From Bacteroidales bacterium (lineage in GTDB: Bacteria; Bacteroidota; Bacteroidia; Bacteroidales; F082): a stretch of DNA of 43,643 nucleotides. Position 1 is the stretch's first letter. Every line of letters begins with the position of its first letter. Below the pieces are notes generated by a model. The model had not been told where the DNA came from. It made no database searches and worked only from the letters and a program-made list of their open reading frames with translations. The DNA lies in NCBI GenBank assembly GCA_017508895.1, contig JAFWRA010000017.1:1-43643 (forward strand), read 5' to 3'. The position numbers and the translations under genes were made by a program. Of the stretch, positions 9,255 through 16,945 are shown piece after piece.

Positions 9255-11056
9255 GGATGGAAATGCTTGTAAACAATCTCCGCCTTTGCAGAGCCAACGA
9301 TTTCTGTTAGCCGCTCCAAGGAAGCTTCCTTGATGCCTTTCACCGATTTCAGCTCCAAAAGCAGCTTCTCCCCCGTTTTCTTCCCTACGCCCTTGATGTC
9401 GGCCAACTCGGAATGCATGAAGCCCTTCTCAAACTTCTTGCGGTGGAAGGTGATGGCAAAGCGGTGTACCTCGTCTTGGATATGGGCCAACAGTCGGAAC
9501 ACCTCTGAATTAGGCTTCAAGCCCACCACTCGTGGTGGGAAACCAAACAACAACTCGTTGGTGCGGTGACGGTCGTCCTTAGCCAAACCCGCAATGGGAA
9601 TGTTGATATGCAACTCGTCTTCGATGACTTGTCGTACCACCTCCATTTGTCCCTTGCCGCCATCGGTGATGATGAGGTTGGGCAAAGGTTTGCCCTCCTC
9701 AACAAGACGTGAATAACGTCTTCGTACCACTTCTTTCATCGAGGCATAATCATCGGGGCCTTCCACCGTCTTGATGTTAAAATGACGATAGCCTGCCTTG
9801 TTGGGCTTGCCGTCCACAAACTGCACCATACCTGCCACGGCATAGTCACCTTGGAAGTTGGAGTTGTCGAAGCACTCGATGACGTTGGGGGCTTCCTCCA
9901 ACTGTAAAGCCTCCTTGAGACTATTCAGCACGCGTTTCTGGTGCCTTTCCGGGTCAACCAAGGAGCGTTGTTTCTCCAAGTCAATCTTATACTGCAAGGC
10001 GTTGCGGCGCGAGAGGTCGAGGAGTTTGAGCTTGTCGCCACGCTGCGGGATTGTCATCTGCACTTCATCAATGGGATAGTCCAGCTTCATGGGCACGATG
10101 ATTTCGGGGGCATGGTCACCAAACTGTTGCCGCAAATCGGCGACGGCCAAGAGCAAGAGCTCTTCCGACGTTTCCTCAAGTCGACGTTTCATCTCAAAGG
10201 AATGGCTCTGCACCACCGCGCCATCCTTTACCTTCATGTAATTGACATAAAACGTTTCGTCATCATCAATGAAAGAGAACACCTCAACATTGTGAATCGA
10301 CTGGCTGACCACCGTTGAGCGACTGCGGTATTCTTCCAAAAGGTCGTATTTCTCCTTAACGAGCTGCGCTTCCTCGAACTCCATACGTGAGGCATAGTCC
10401 ATCATTACCGATTTCAACCCACGAAGCACCCACCCAAGGTTGCCCTTGATGACTTCCCGAATTTCGGCAATCATGGTGTTGTAATCCTCCTTGGAAATCA
10501 AGCCTTCGCAAGGACCATTGCACTTATGGATGTGATAGTCTAAGCAGACCTTATACTTGCCCTTTTCGACACCCGATTCCGTCAGCGGTGTACGGCAAGA
10601 ACGCACCTTGTAGACTTGACTAAGCAGGTCCAGTAAGATATGCGCTGTGCGTACCGAGGGATAAGGCCCAAAGTATTCCGAGCCATCGTTGACCTTTCTT
10701 CTCGTGAGGAAAACACGGGGGAAGGGCTCCTTCTTGATGCAGATCCAAGGATAGGTCTTGTCGTCCTTGAGCATGATGTTGTAACGCGGCTTGTACTGCT
10801 TGATCATCGTGTTCTCCAGCAGCAGTGCCTCCGACTCCGAATCGACGATGCTGTATTCAAGGTCGGCGATTTTGCTCACAAGGACGCGCGTCTTGCCGAA
10901 TTGCTCCTTATTAAAATAGCTACTGACGCGTCGTTTCAGGTTCTTTGCCTTGCCCACGTAGATGAGCGTGCCGTTCTTGTCGAAATAGCGGTACACGCCA
11001 GGCTTGTTGGGTAGCGCGGCGAGCTTTTGTTTCACTATTTCGGGTAGTTCTGGCAT
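9251..11056 (-). CDS. uvrC: excinuclease ABC subunit C
   Basis: UvrC makes the two incisions in nucleotide excision repair after UvrA/UvrB find damage. The 601-residue length is typical. Domains in order: an N-terminal GIY-YIG nuclease (about 15-95, with GVYRYF and IYVGKAKNLKRR); the Cys-rich segment (about 155-185); the UVR UvrB-binding helix pair (about 205-240, FEEAQLVKEKYDLLEEY); the RNase H-like second nuclease (about 375-500, with ECFDNSNFQG and IITDGGKGQ); and C-terminal helix-hairpin-helix motifs (about 550-600, IKGVGKKTGEKLL). The ATG start is clear. thiL lies upstream on the same strand, separated by an 80-base gap filled by a hairpin-forming repeat. Confidence 0.98.
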   Translation of the reverse strand: MPELPEIVKQKLAALPNKPGVYRYFDKNGTLIYVGKAKNLKRRVSSYFNKEQFGKTRVLVSKIADLEYSIVDSESEALLLENTMIKQYKPRYNIMLKDDKTYPWICIKKEPFPRVFLTRRKVNDGSEYFGPYPSVRTAHILLDLLSQVYKVRSCRTPLTESGVEKGKYKVCLDYHIHKCNGPCEGLISKEDYNTMIAEIREVIKGNLGWVLRGLKSVMMDYASRMEFEEAQLVKEKYDLLEEYRSRSTVVSQSIHNVEVFSFIDDDETFYVNYMKVKDGAVVQSHSFEMKRRLEETSEELLLLAVADLRQQFGDHAPEIIVPMKLDYPIDEVQMTIPQRGDKLKLLDLSRRNALQYKIDLEKQRSLVDPERHQKRVLNSLKEALQLEEAPNVIECFDNSNFQGDYAVAGMVQFVDGKPNKAGYRHFNIKTVEGPDDYASMKEVVRRRYSRLVEEGKPLPNLIITDGGKGQMEVVRQVIEDELHINIPIAGLAKDDRHRTNELLFGFPPRVVGLKPNSEVFRLLAHIQDEVHRFAITFHRKKFEKGFMHSELADIKGVGKKTGEKLLLELKSVKGIKEASLERLTEIVGSAKAEIVYKHFHP

Positions 11057-11070
11057 TATTTCTTTTTTTA

Positions 11071-11136
11071 CTATGGCTCATGACTATGACTATGGCTTGC
11101 CTTTACGTAGAGGCAGCCATAGTCATAGGCCATTGG
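11071..11136. repeat. hairpin-forming CTATGAC/CTATGGC repeat between thiL and uvrC
   Basis: The left arm 11084-11101 (CTATGACTATGGCTTGCC) pairs with the right arm 11112-11128 over 17 base pairs with one bulge and a 10-base loop. The repeat abuts the thiL stop codon. The same words occur at 15,215-15,284 and 15,754-15,781. No T-run follows on either strand, so it is not a standard terminator. Confidence 0.8.
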
Positions 11137-12195
11137 CTATTGTCTTTTCTTCATATGGTCCCAGCCTTGGGCTTTGATGGGGATGACATGGTTGTCGGGG
11201 GTAATCATCTCGGCCACGCCCTTGTCGTCGGTCATATAGCCGATAACCGTCACGTCCGCCGACATGGTCTGAATCTTCTCGTAATCCTTCTGGTCGATGG
11301 TGAAGAGCAGTTCGTAGTCCTCTCCCCCACTCAATGCCGCCACTGATGGCACGATTTGGAACTCCTTGGCCATCTTGTCCGTGGTTGGGTCGATGGGGAT
11401 TTTGTTCTCATAAAGTTGGCAGCCCACGCCCGATTCCTTGCAGAGGTGCAAGATTTCGGAGGCCAGGCCGTCGGAAATATCGATCATCGAAGTGGGTTTG
11501 ATGCCCAAGGTCTTGAATTGCTCCACGATGTCTTTACGGGCTTCGGGCTTCAGTTGGCGTTCGAGCACATACTCCAAGCCTTTCAGCTGGGGCTGCATGT
11601 TGGGATTGGAGAGGAACTCCACTTTCTCGCGCTCAAGGATGAGCAGGCCGATGTAGGCACCGCCCAAGTCGCCACTCACGCAAAGGAGGTCGTTCTTCTT
11701 GGCGCCGCTGCGGTAGACGATGTCCTCGTCTTTAGCCATGCCGATGACAGTGATGGAGATGACTAGGCCCGTCTTGCTGCTCGTCGTGTCGCCACCCACC
11801 ATGTCAACATTGTAGCGTTCGCAAGCCAAGCGGATACCCGCATAGAGTTCATCCAAAGCCTCGACAGAGAAACGGCTCGACACGCCCAGACCCACCACAA
11901 TCTGCGTGGGGGTTCCGTTCATGGCATAGATGTCGGAGAAGTTGGACACAGCGGCTTTGTAGCCGAGGTGTTTCAACGGGCAGTAGGTCATATCGAAATG
12001 AATGCCTTCGATGAGCATATCGACCGAGACGAGGGTGCGGTAGCCTTCGTGGTTGATGACGGCGGCATCGTCGCCAACGCCTTTCAGCGAGGAGGCATTG
12101 CGCAAGGGAAAGTCCTGTGTCAGTTGGTCGATGAGGCCGAATTCACCAAGTTCGTCGAGTTCGGTCAAGGGTTTGGGGGAAGTTTCTTGTTCCAT
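11137..12195 (-). CDS. thiL: thiamine-monophosphate kinase
   Basis: ThiL phosphorylates thiamine monophosphate to the active cofactor thiamine diphosphate using ATP. It has the PurM-like fold. Visible signatures are GVGDDAAVI near the N-terminus (metal and ATP binding), VGGDTTSSK, the DISDGLASE segment and SGGEDYELLFTI near the C-terminus. I chose the ATG at 12195, giving 352 residues. A longer reading starts at a TTG that overlaps the -7 promoter box. No other thiamine genes and no TPP riboswitch were seen nearby. uvrC follows on the same strand after the repeat hairpin. Confidence 0.96.
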   Translation of the reverse strand: MEQETSPKPLTELDELGEFGLIDQLTQDFPLRNASSLKGVGDDAAVINHEGYRTLVSVDMLIEGIHFDMTYCPLKHLGYKAAVSNFSDIYAMNGTPTQIVVGLGVSSRFSVEALDELYAGIRLACERYNVDMVGGDTTSSKTGLVISITVIGMAKDEDIVYRSGAKKNDLLCVSGDLGGAYIGLLILEREKVEFLSNPNMQPQLKGLEYVLERQLKPEARKDIVEQFKTLGIKPTSMIDISDGLASEILHLCKESGVGCQLYENKIPIDPTTDKMAKEFQIVPSVAALSGGEDYELLFTIDQKDYEKIQTMSADVTVIGYMTDDKGVAEMITPDNHVIPIKAQGWDHMKKRQ

Positions 12196-12213
12196 AAGAG
12201 CTAATTTGAGTTG

Positions 12214-12221
12214 CAAAATTA
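12214..12221 (-). promoter_or_regulatory. promoter -7 element for thiL
   Basis: On the minus strand this reads TAATTTTG, a perfect TAnnTTTG, 18 bases before the thiL ATG. It is back to back with the promoter of the rightward toxin-antitoxin genes. Confidence 0.65.
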
Positions 12222-12233
12222 CAGTTTTTTTCT

Positions 12234-12241
12234 TAATTTTG
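12234..12241 (+). promoter_or_regulatory. promoter -7 element for the AbiE-type pair
   Basis: TAATTTTG matches TAnnTTTG, with a TTG at 12211-12213 exactly 20 bases upstream as -33. The ATG of the next gene is only 7 bases downstream, so the transcript may be nearly leaderless. Confidence 0.65.
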
Positions 12242-12248
12242 CAGCGTC

Positions 12249-12539
12249 ATGACACGCGCAGATTACATAGCACAACACGCCTCCTTGTTTTGGTTTACCC
12301 CCGAAGCCAAAAAAAGCGAAATCAGCGACAGTCTTTTGGTGGAGACCATCCTTAACTACGGCACGATGAATGATGTCAAGGCTTTGTTTAACCTGATGGG
12401 CATTGAAAAGGTTGCTGATGTCTTTTTCTCTGCAAAAGGACGGCAAAAACTGAACTATTTCCCACAGATATACAACTTTTTCACTTTGGTTTTCAACCGC
12501 TATGTTCCACAAAGAAATCCTGAACGGCAAGCAAATTGA
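12249..12539 (+). CDS. putative antitoxin partner of AbiEii (DUF6922-like)
   Basis: This 96-residue, mostly helical protein has LFWFTPEAKKSEISD near the start and NYGTMNDVKALFNLMG in the middle. That pattern resembles small DUF6922-type proteins that precede AbiEii-family nucleotidyltransferase genes in Bacteroidetes. Its 3' end overlaps the next gene by 38 bases, which fits a co-translated antitoxin-toxin pair. I see no winged-helix pattern of the classical AbiEi antitoxin, so the antitoxin role is inferred from position. The gene is A+T-richer than thiL and sdaA on either side. Confidence 0.65.
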   Translation: MTRADYIAQHASLFWFTPEAKKSEISDSLLVETILNYGTMNDVKALFNLMGIEKVADVFFSAKGRQKLNYFPQIYNFFTLVFNRYVPQRNPERQAN

Positions 12540-13125
12540 GCTTTTGCCCTTAATAGGCGAATTCAAGCGAGAATACTACCTCGTAAGAGGCACAGCCATA
12601 GCCCTTTACCTCGGCCATCGACGTTCCATAGATTTTGATTTATTCAAATTCACTGCACTCAAACGCAAGAAAAACCTTGATAAAATTCAATCTCATGGCT
12701 ATAAGCCCATTGTCTCATGGAATGTTGCGGACCAAATGAATCTAATTGTCAATGAGGTAAAGCTCACCTTCTTTCAATATCCTTTCCAAATTAAAGCAGA
12801 CAATGTTTTTGACGGAATTGTCCGCATCCCCGACCTGTTGGATTTGGCAGCCATGAAAGCCTATGCATTGGGACGACGGTCAAAATGGAAAGACTACGTA
12901 GATCTATATTTCTTATTGAGCAATAAGTTCTCTTTGAATGAATTAAGCGACAGAGCATCCTCAATTTATGGAGACTTGTTTTCCGACAAACTATTCCGAT
13001 CACAGCTATCCTATTTTGAAGATGTTGACTACTCAGAAGAAATAGAGTATCTCATCCCGACACCACCATCCGAAGAGGAAATCAAAGATCGACTGGTTTC
13101 CATCTCAACAACCATTGAATTATAG
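12502..13125 (+). CDS. AbiEii/AbiGii-family nucleotidyltransferase toxin
   Basis: AbiEii toxins are nucleotidyltransferases from type IV toxin-antitoxin and phage-abortive systems; relatives modify tRNA or other targets. The catalytic motif is visible: Gly30-Thr31 followed by LYLGHRRSIDFDLF with Asp44 and Asp46. The later helix LDLAAMKAYALGRRSKWKDYVDLYFLL (about 110-136) carries the conserved Lys and Asp of the fold. At 207 residues it is shorter than many AbiEii proteins but complete. The overlap with the preceding gene argues for coupled expression. The substrate is unknown; a domesticated role is possible. Confidence 0.85.
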   Translation: MFHKEILNGKQIELLPLIGEFKREYYLVRGTAIALYLGHRRSIDFDLFKFTALKRKKNLDKIQSHGYKPIVSWNVADQMNLIVNEVKLTFFQYPFQIKADNVFDGIVRIPDLLDLAAMKAYALGRRSKWKDYVDLYFLLSNKFSLNELSDRASSIYGDLFSDKLFRSQLSYFEDVDYSEEIEYLIPTPPSEEEIKDRLVSISTTIEL

Positions 13126-13127
13126 TA

Positions 13128-13135
13128 TACTTTTG
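13128..13135 (+). promoter_or_regulatory. promoter -7 element for sdaA
   Basis: TACTTTTG matches TAnnTTTG, starting 2 bases after the AbiEii stop and ending 23 bases before the sdaA ATG. Confidence 0.6.
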
Positions 13136-13158
13136 CGCTGCATCATACAATTTGAGTC

Positions 13159-14361
13159 ATGAAAACTATCAAAGACATTTACAAGATCGGTGTAGGCCCT
13201 TCAAGCAGCCACACCATGGGGCCGCAGAAGGCCGCCCATATTTTCAACGACCGTTTTCCCAATGCTTCCTCGTTTGAGGTGACGCTCTACGGCAGCCTCG
13301 CCGCCACAGGCAAAGGCCACATGACCGACAAGGCCATCCTCGACACCCTTCAGGCACCCACCGAAATCATTTGGAAGCCAGAGGTCATCCTTCCCTTCCA
13401 CCCTAACGGCATGTTGTTCAAGGCTTTCGATGAGGAGAAAAACCTTCTCGACGAATGGCAGGTGTTCAGCATAGGTGGCGGCAACCTGGCTGAAGAGGGC
13501 AAATTGGATGAGTCGCCCGAGGTCTACCCGCTCTCGAAGATGACCGACATCCTCAACTGGTGCGAGCGCACCGGACGCACTTATTGGGAGTATGTGTACG
13601 AATATGAGAACCAAAAAGAGATTGAGGACTACATGCTGGAGGTTTGGCAAGTGATGAAGACTGCCGTTGAGCGAGGCCTCCAAGCTGAGGGTGTCCTCCC
13701 TGGACCGCTCAACCTGAGCCGCAAAGCCGCCACCTATCACATCAAGGCATCGGGCTACACGCACACTTTGAAGAGCCGTGGCTTGGTATATTCCTATGCC
13801 TTGGCCGTCTCGGAAGAAAACGCTTCGGGCGGTGTCATCGTCACAGCACCGACCTGTGGGTCGTGTGGCGTGATGCCAGCCGTATTATACCATCTCTCAA
13901 AGAGCTATGATTTCACCGACCAACGCATTATCCGTGCCTTGGTGACGGCAGGACTGGTGGGCAACATCGTGCGTACCAACGCCTCCATCTCGGGCGCCGA
14001 AGTGGGCTGTCAAGGTGAAGTGGGCGTGGCTTGTGCCATGGCTGCTGCTGCCGCCAACCAACTGTTTGGGGGAAGTCCAGCCCAGATTGAATATGCCGCA
14101 GAGATGGCGCTTGAGCACCATCTGGGCATGACCTGCGACCCTGTGTGTGGTCTTGTCCAAATTCCATGCATCGAGCGCAATGCCTACGCCGCTGCCCGTG
14201 CCCTCGACTCCAACATCTACTCCACCTTCTCCGACGGGCACCATCGCGTGTCGTTCGACAAAGTCGTGGAAACGATGAAAGAAACTGGCAAGGACATACC
14301 TTCGCTCTATAAAGAAACCTCACAGGGCGGATTAGCGAGAGATTACACACAGATGGTATAA
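13159..14361 (+). CDS. sdaA: L-serine ammonia-lyase, iron-sulfur, single chain
   Basis: This enzyme deaminates L-serine to pyruvate and ammonia with a [4Fe-4S] cluster. The 400-residue chain carries an N-terminal beta domain (begins IYKIGVGPSSSHTMGP) and a C-terminal catalytic alpha domain. Cys284, Cys326 and Cys337 have the 42- and 11-residue spacing of the cluster ligands of the E. coli enzymes. The CGSCGVMPA and CIERNAYAA stretches are also typical. It has its own promoter-like element and is followed by a strong terminator shared with a convergent tRNA. Together with gcvH elsewhere in the window it fits serine/glycine catabolism, though no operon link exists. Confidence 0.97.
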   Translation: MKTIKDIYKIGVGPSSSHTMGPQKAAHIFNDRFPNASSFEVTLYGSLAATGKGHMTDKAILDTLQAPTEIIWKPEVILPFHPNGMLFKAFDEEKNLLDEWQVFSIGGGNLAEEGKLDESPEVYPLSKMTDILNWCERTGRTYWEYVYEYENQKEIEDYMLEVWQVMKTAVERGLQAEGVLPGPLNLSRKAATYHIKASGYTHTLKSRGLVYSYALAVSEENASGGVIVTAPTCGSCGVMPAVLYHLSKSYDFTDQRIIRALVTAGLVGNIVRTNASISGAEVGCQGEVGVACAMAAAAANQLFGGSPAQIEYAAEMALEHHLGMTCDPVCGLVQIPCIERNAYAAARALDSNIYSTFSDGHHRVSFDKVVETMKETGKDIPSLYKETSQGGLARDYTQMV

Positions 14362-14397
14362 AAACAAAAGAGCCACTCGTGAGTGGCTCTTTTGTGG
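14362..14397. terminator. bidirectional terminator, sdaA / tRNA
   Basis: ACAAAAGAGCCACTC (14364-14378) pairs perfectly with GAGTGGCTCTTTTGT (14381-14395), flanked by an A-run and a T-run. It serves sdaA and, on the other strand, the convergent tRNA, whose 3' end it touches. Confidence 0.9.
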
Positions 14398-14468
14398 TCC
14401 CACTAGGGCTTGAACCTAGGACCTACTGATTATGAGTCAGTTGCTCTAACCAACTGCGCTATGGGACC
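14395..14468 (-). tRNA. tRNA with CAU anticodon (elongator Met or Ile2)
   Basis: The 74-base cloverleaf has acceptor GGTCCCA/TGGGACC, anticodon loop CTCATAA, T-loop TTCAAGC and discriminator A. CCA is not encoded. The anticodon CAU fits elongator methionine, or isoleucine-2 if C34 is converted to lysidine. The TTCAAGC T-loop resembles E. coli Ile2 more than Met, but I cannot settle it from sequence alone. It is not the initiator, because the three G-C pairs of the anticodon stem are absent. Confidence 0.93.
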
Positions 14469-14569
14469 GCAAAAAAACAAGGTCAAAGCAAAGATTTCCG
14501 CCTTTTTTCTTGCTTTTTGCGCTGCAAATTTACAATTTTGCATCGAATTAGACTGAAAATTTCTCAAAA

Positions 14570-15214
14570 ATGAGCGCAAAAATCAAGAATATCATCTTCG
14601 ACCTCGGCGGTGTCATCCTCGACATCGATGAAACCATTGTGTACAAGGAACTTGAAAAACTGGGTATCAAGACTTCGGAACTTGCTCGTTCAAAGGAGTT
14701 TATCGACATTATGAGCAAATTCGACATGGGTATCTACACCGCCCCCACCTTCCGCAAAAAAACCAAAGCCCTTCTCGGATTAGGGAAAATGACCGACAAG
14801 CGTTTCGATGCCATTTGGAACGCCATGCTGTTGGACATCCCCCGCGAGCGCGTTGAGGCTATTGAAAAGATAAAGAAACACTACAAGATTTTCTTGATGA
14901 GCAACACCAATGTCATCCATTACGATTTGTATATCAGAGATTTGCAACTACGTTTTGGCTACAACGAGTTTGATGAGCTGTTTCACAAGTCGTATTTCTC
15001 ATTTGCAGAACATTTGGAAAAGCCCGACCCTCGCTTCTTCGAACTGATTCTTGACCATGAAGGTCTGCTGCCTGAAGAGACGCTTTTCATCGACGACACG
15101 GAAAAGAATATCAAAGTGGCTCAGTCGTTGGGAATCAATACGTATCATATCAGTCGTGAGGAATTGGTGAGGAATTTGTTTGAGAATGGGGTTTTGAAGG
15201 ATGGGGTGGTTTGA
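14570..15214 (+). CDS. HAD-family phosphatase (YihX-like)
   Basis: This is a haloacid-dehalogenase-superfamily hydrolase of 214 residues. Motif I is IIFDLGGVILDID (about residues 8-20), with Gly in the second acidic position as in YihX-type sugar-phosphate phosphatases. Motif II is FLMSNTN (about 106-112). Motif III/IV is the Lys of EKPDPRF and the FIDDTEKNI acid pair (about 180-188). The cap is helical and small. The substrate is not predictable; a glucose-1-phosphate or other small phosphate ester is plausible. The stop codon is followed immediately by a 13-base tandem repeat array. Confidence 0.88.
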   Translation: MSAKIKNIIFDLGGVILDIDETIVYKELEKLGIKTSELARSKEFIDIMSKFDMGIYTAPTFRKKTKALLGLGKMTDKRFDAIWNAMLLDIPRERVEAIEKIKKHYKIFLMSNTNVIHYDLYIRDLQLRFGYNEFDELFHKSYFSFAEHLEKPDPRFFELILDHEGLLPEETLFIDDTEKNIKVAQSLGINTYHISREELVRNLFENGVLKDGVV

Positions 15215-15284
15215 CTATGGCCTATGACTATGGCTTATGACTATGGCCTATGACTATGGCTTATGACTATGGCTTATGGCTAGT
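15215..15284. repeat. 13-base tandem repeat array, left arm of an inverted pair
   Basis: Five units of the form CTATGGCYTATGA start at the base after the HAD stop codon. CTATGGCTTATGGC at 15267-15280 is the exact reverse complement of 15768-15781 beyond the four-helix-bundle gene. A second inverted pair lies inside it: GGGGCTTTG at 15299-15307 and CAAAGCCCC at 15737-15745. Confidence 0.88.
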
Positions 15285-15323
15285 GGCCACAGGATGATGG
15301 GGCTTTGTCTCTTTTCCTTTAGG

Positions 15324-15680
15324 TTATTCGGGACGAACAGTATTGATTAAACTGGTCAATCTTTTTTCAATGGATTGGACTTCTGTTATAATGTCCTCAA
15401 ACTGTTCTTCTTTCACGTATTTTAATCTGCGTGCAATTTCCATTTGAGTTTCCACTTCGTATGATGACCCTAATGAAATCTCAAGAAAGTGTGCAAATTC
15501 ATTTTGCGACCTTCTTGAGCAGCCTTCAGCAATATTAGAAGGAATAGATACAGATGCCCTTTGAAGTTGGTCACAAAGAGCGTACAATTCTTTTCTTGGG
15601 AACTGCTCTGTTAATTCATAAACATGTACGGAGAAGTCCACTCCAGCATGCCATGCGTCATAATTTCTAAAATTTCTCAT
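15324..15680 (-). CDS. four-helix bundle protein (23S rRNA intervening-sequence protein family)
   Basis: This 118-residue all-helical protein has family signatures YDAWHAGVDF near the start, FPRKELYALCDQLQRASVSIPSNIAEG in the middle and FLEISLGSSYEVETQ after it. Relatives are encoded inside intervening sequences of 23S rRNA genes and as free-standing genes; the avd accessory proteins of diversity-generating retroelements share the fold. Their biochemical function is not well defined. This copy is visibly A+T-richer than its neighbours and sits between two inverted repeats, suggesting it moved in as a small unit. No reverse transcriptase or variable repeat was seen nearby. Confidence 0.92.
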   Translation of the reverse strand: MRNFRNYDAWHAGVDFSVHVYELTEQFPRKELYALCDQLQRASVSIPSNIAEGCSRRSQNEFAHFLEISLGSSYEVETQMEIARRLKYVKEEQFEDIITEVQSIEKRLTSLINTVRPE

Positions 15681-15753
15681 AAATCAATGTATTTTAACTG
15701 TTTAAACATAATAATCCCATCAAAAAAGCAGGAACCCAAAGCCCCGTTAAAAC

Positions 15754-15781
15754 AGCCATAGTCATAGGCCATAAGCCATAG
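15754..15781. repeat. right arm of the inverted CTATGGC repeat
   Basis: On the minus strand this reads CTATGGCTTATGGCCTATGA followed by CTATGGCT. It ends at the base adjoining the dusB stop codon and mirrors the array at 15,215-15,284. Confidence 0.85.
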
Positions 15782-16762
15782 TTAATGGTCATAGTAACTA
15801 TTAATCTCGTCAAGAATTCCAAACACTTCATCAACTGAAAGCGTCTCCATCAGCCGCATTTTGAATGGCTTGAAGTTGGGTAATCCCTTGAAATACGATG
15901 CCCAGTGCTTGCGAATCTCTAACAAAGCGATATGCTCGCCTTTCCACTCCACTGAACGCTGCAAATGAATCTTACTGACGCGCACGCGTTCCTTCACATC
16001 GGGCAAAGGCAGTTCCTCCCCCGTTTCCAAATAATGTCTTATCTGGCTGAAAATCCATGGATTCCCGTAGGTGGCGCGTCCTATCATCAGGCCGTCCACA
16101 CCGTATGTATCCTTGTAATACTTTGCAGAGGGGCCGTCCACCACGTCGCCGTTGCCGATGATGGGGATGTGCATACGCGGGTTGTTTTTCACCGCTCCGA
16201 TCAAGGTCCAATCGGCGGGCTCGCTGTATTTGGTGGTGCGCAGGCGGCCGTGGATGGTCAATGCGGCGATGCCTACGTCTTGCAGGCGTTCGGCGATGTC
16301 GACGATTTCGCGGTGCTCGTTGTCGTAGCCGAGGCGGGTTTTCACTGTGACTGGCGTCTTCACGGCTTCCACTACGGCCTTGGTGATGGCCACCATCTTG
16401 GGGATGTCGTTCATGATGCCCGAACCCGCGCCTTTCGAAGCCACCTTCTTCACAGGACAGCCGAAGTTGATGTCTATGATATCAGGATGGGCGGTCTCGG
16501 CATAGCGCGCCGCCTCCACCATAGGCTCAACGGCATTGCCGAAAATTTGAATACCTACGGGCCGTTCAAACTCCTCAAAGTCCAGTTTCTTGATGCTCTT
16601 CACCGAGTCGCGGATGAGGCCGTCGGCGGAGATGAACTCAGAATAGACCACGTCGGCACCAAATAGCTTACAGACATAGCGGAACGGAGGGTCGGAGACG
16701 TCTTCCATGGGGGCAAGGAGCAACGGATAATGCTCAAATTCGAGGTGGGCAAGGGGATACAC
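15782..16762 (-). CDS. dusB: tRNA-dihydrouridine synthase
   Basis: Dus enzymes reduce uridine to dihydrouridine in the tRNA D-loop using FMN and NADPH. The 326-residue protein has the N-terminal FMN barrel signatures LLAPMEDVSDPPFR and VGIQIFGN. The active-site motif is INFGCPVKKVASKGAGSG with the catalytic Cys, and phosphate-binding segments are IIGNGDVVDG and DGLMIGRATYGNPW. The C-terminal helical domain begins near residue 245. The overall pattern is closest to DusB/NifR3. The start is a GTG; no in-frame ATG lies upstream, and an A+T-rich repeat array begins directly before it. Confidence 0.95.
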   Translation of the reverse strand: MYPLAHLEFEHYPLLLAPMEDVSDPPFRYVCKLFGADVVYSEFISADGLIRDSVKSIKKLDFEEFERPVGIQIFGNAVEPMVEAARYAETAHPDIIDINFGCPVKKVASKGAGSGIMNDIPKMVAITKAVVEAVKTPVTVKTRLGYDNEHREIVDIAERLQDVGIAALTIHGRLRTTKYSEPADWTLIGAVKNNPRMHIPIIGNGDVVDGPSAKYYKDTYGVDGLMIGRATYGNPWIFSQIRHYLETGEELPLPDVKERVRVSKIHLQRSVEWKGEHIALLEIRKHWASYFKGLPNFKPFKMRLMETLSVDEVFGILDEINSYYDH

Positions 16763-16829
16763 GGTTAGAAATTTAAAGATTTAAAACTCAAGATTCAAAA
16801 TTCAAAGATTCAAGATTCAAAGATTAGAG
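16763..16829. repeat. ATTCAAA/GATTCAA tandem array upstream of dusB
   Basis: This is a degenerate run of 6- to 8-base units such as GATTTAAA, GATTCAA and AATTCAAA, starting at the base before the dusB GTG. The same words recur at 28,900-28,972. Confidence 0.8.
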
Positions 16830-16918
16830 AGTACTTTCGGTGTTTTGCCTTAGTAGCTGGCTCGGGGACCTTAAACCACGGGAATCGAAAGTTTTTCACT
16901 GCAAAAGTACAAAAAGTG

Positions 16919-16926
16919 TATCTTTG
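16919..16926 (+). promoter_or_regulatory. promoter -7 element for the CPBP protease gene
   Basis: TATCTTTG matches TAnnTTTG and ends 19 bases before the ATG at 16946. The position rules out the longer GTG start at 16916, which would lie inside the promoter. Confidence 0.6.
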
Positions 16927-16945
16927 CGGCAAAATTCATTCAAGA

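Noticed and set aside
12196..12248. TPP riboswitch before thiL
   Set aside because: The leader is under 25 bases and contains only the promoter; no room for the aptamer.
15324..15680. Accessory gene of a diversity-generating retroelement
   Set aside because: The four-helix fold is shared with avd proteins, but no reverse transcriptase, template repeat or variable repeat lies nearby.
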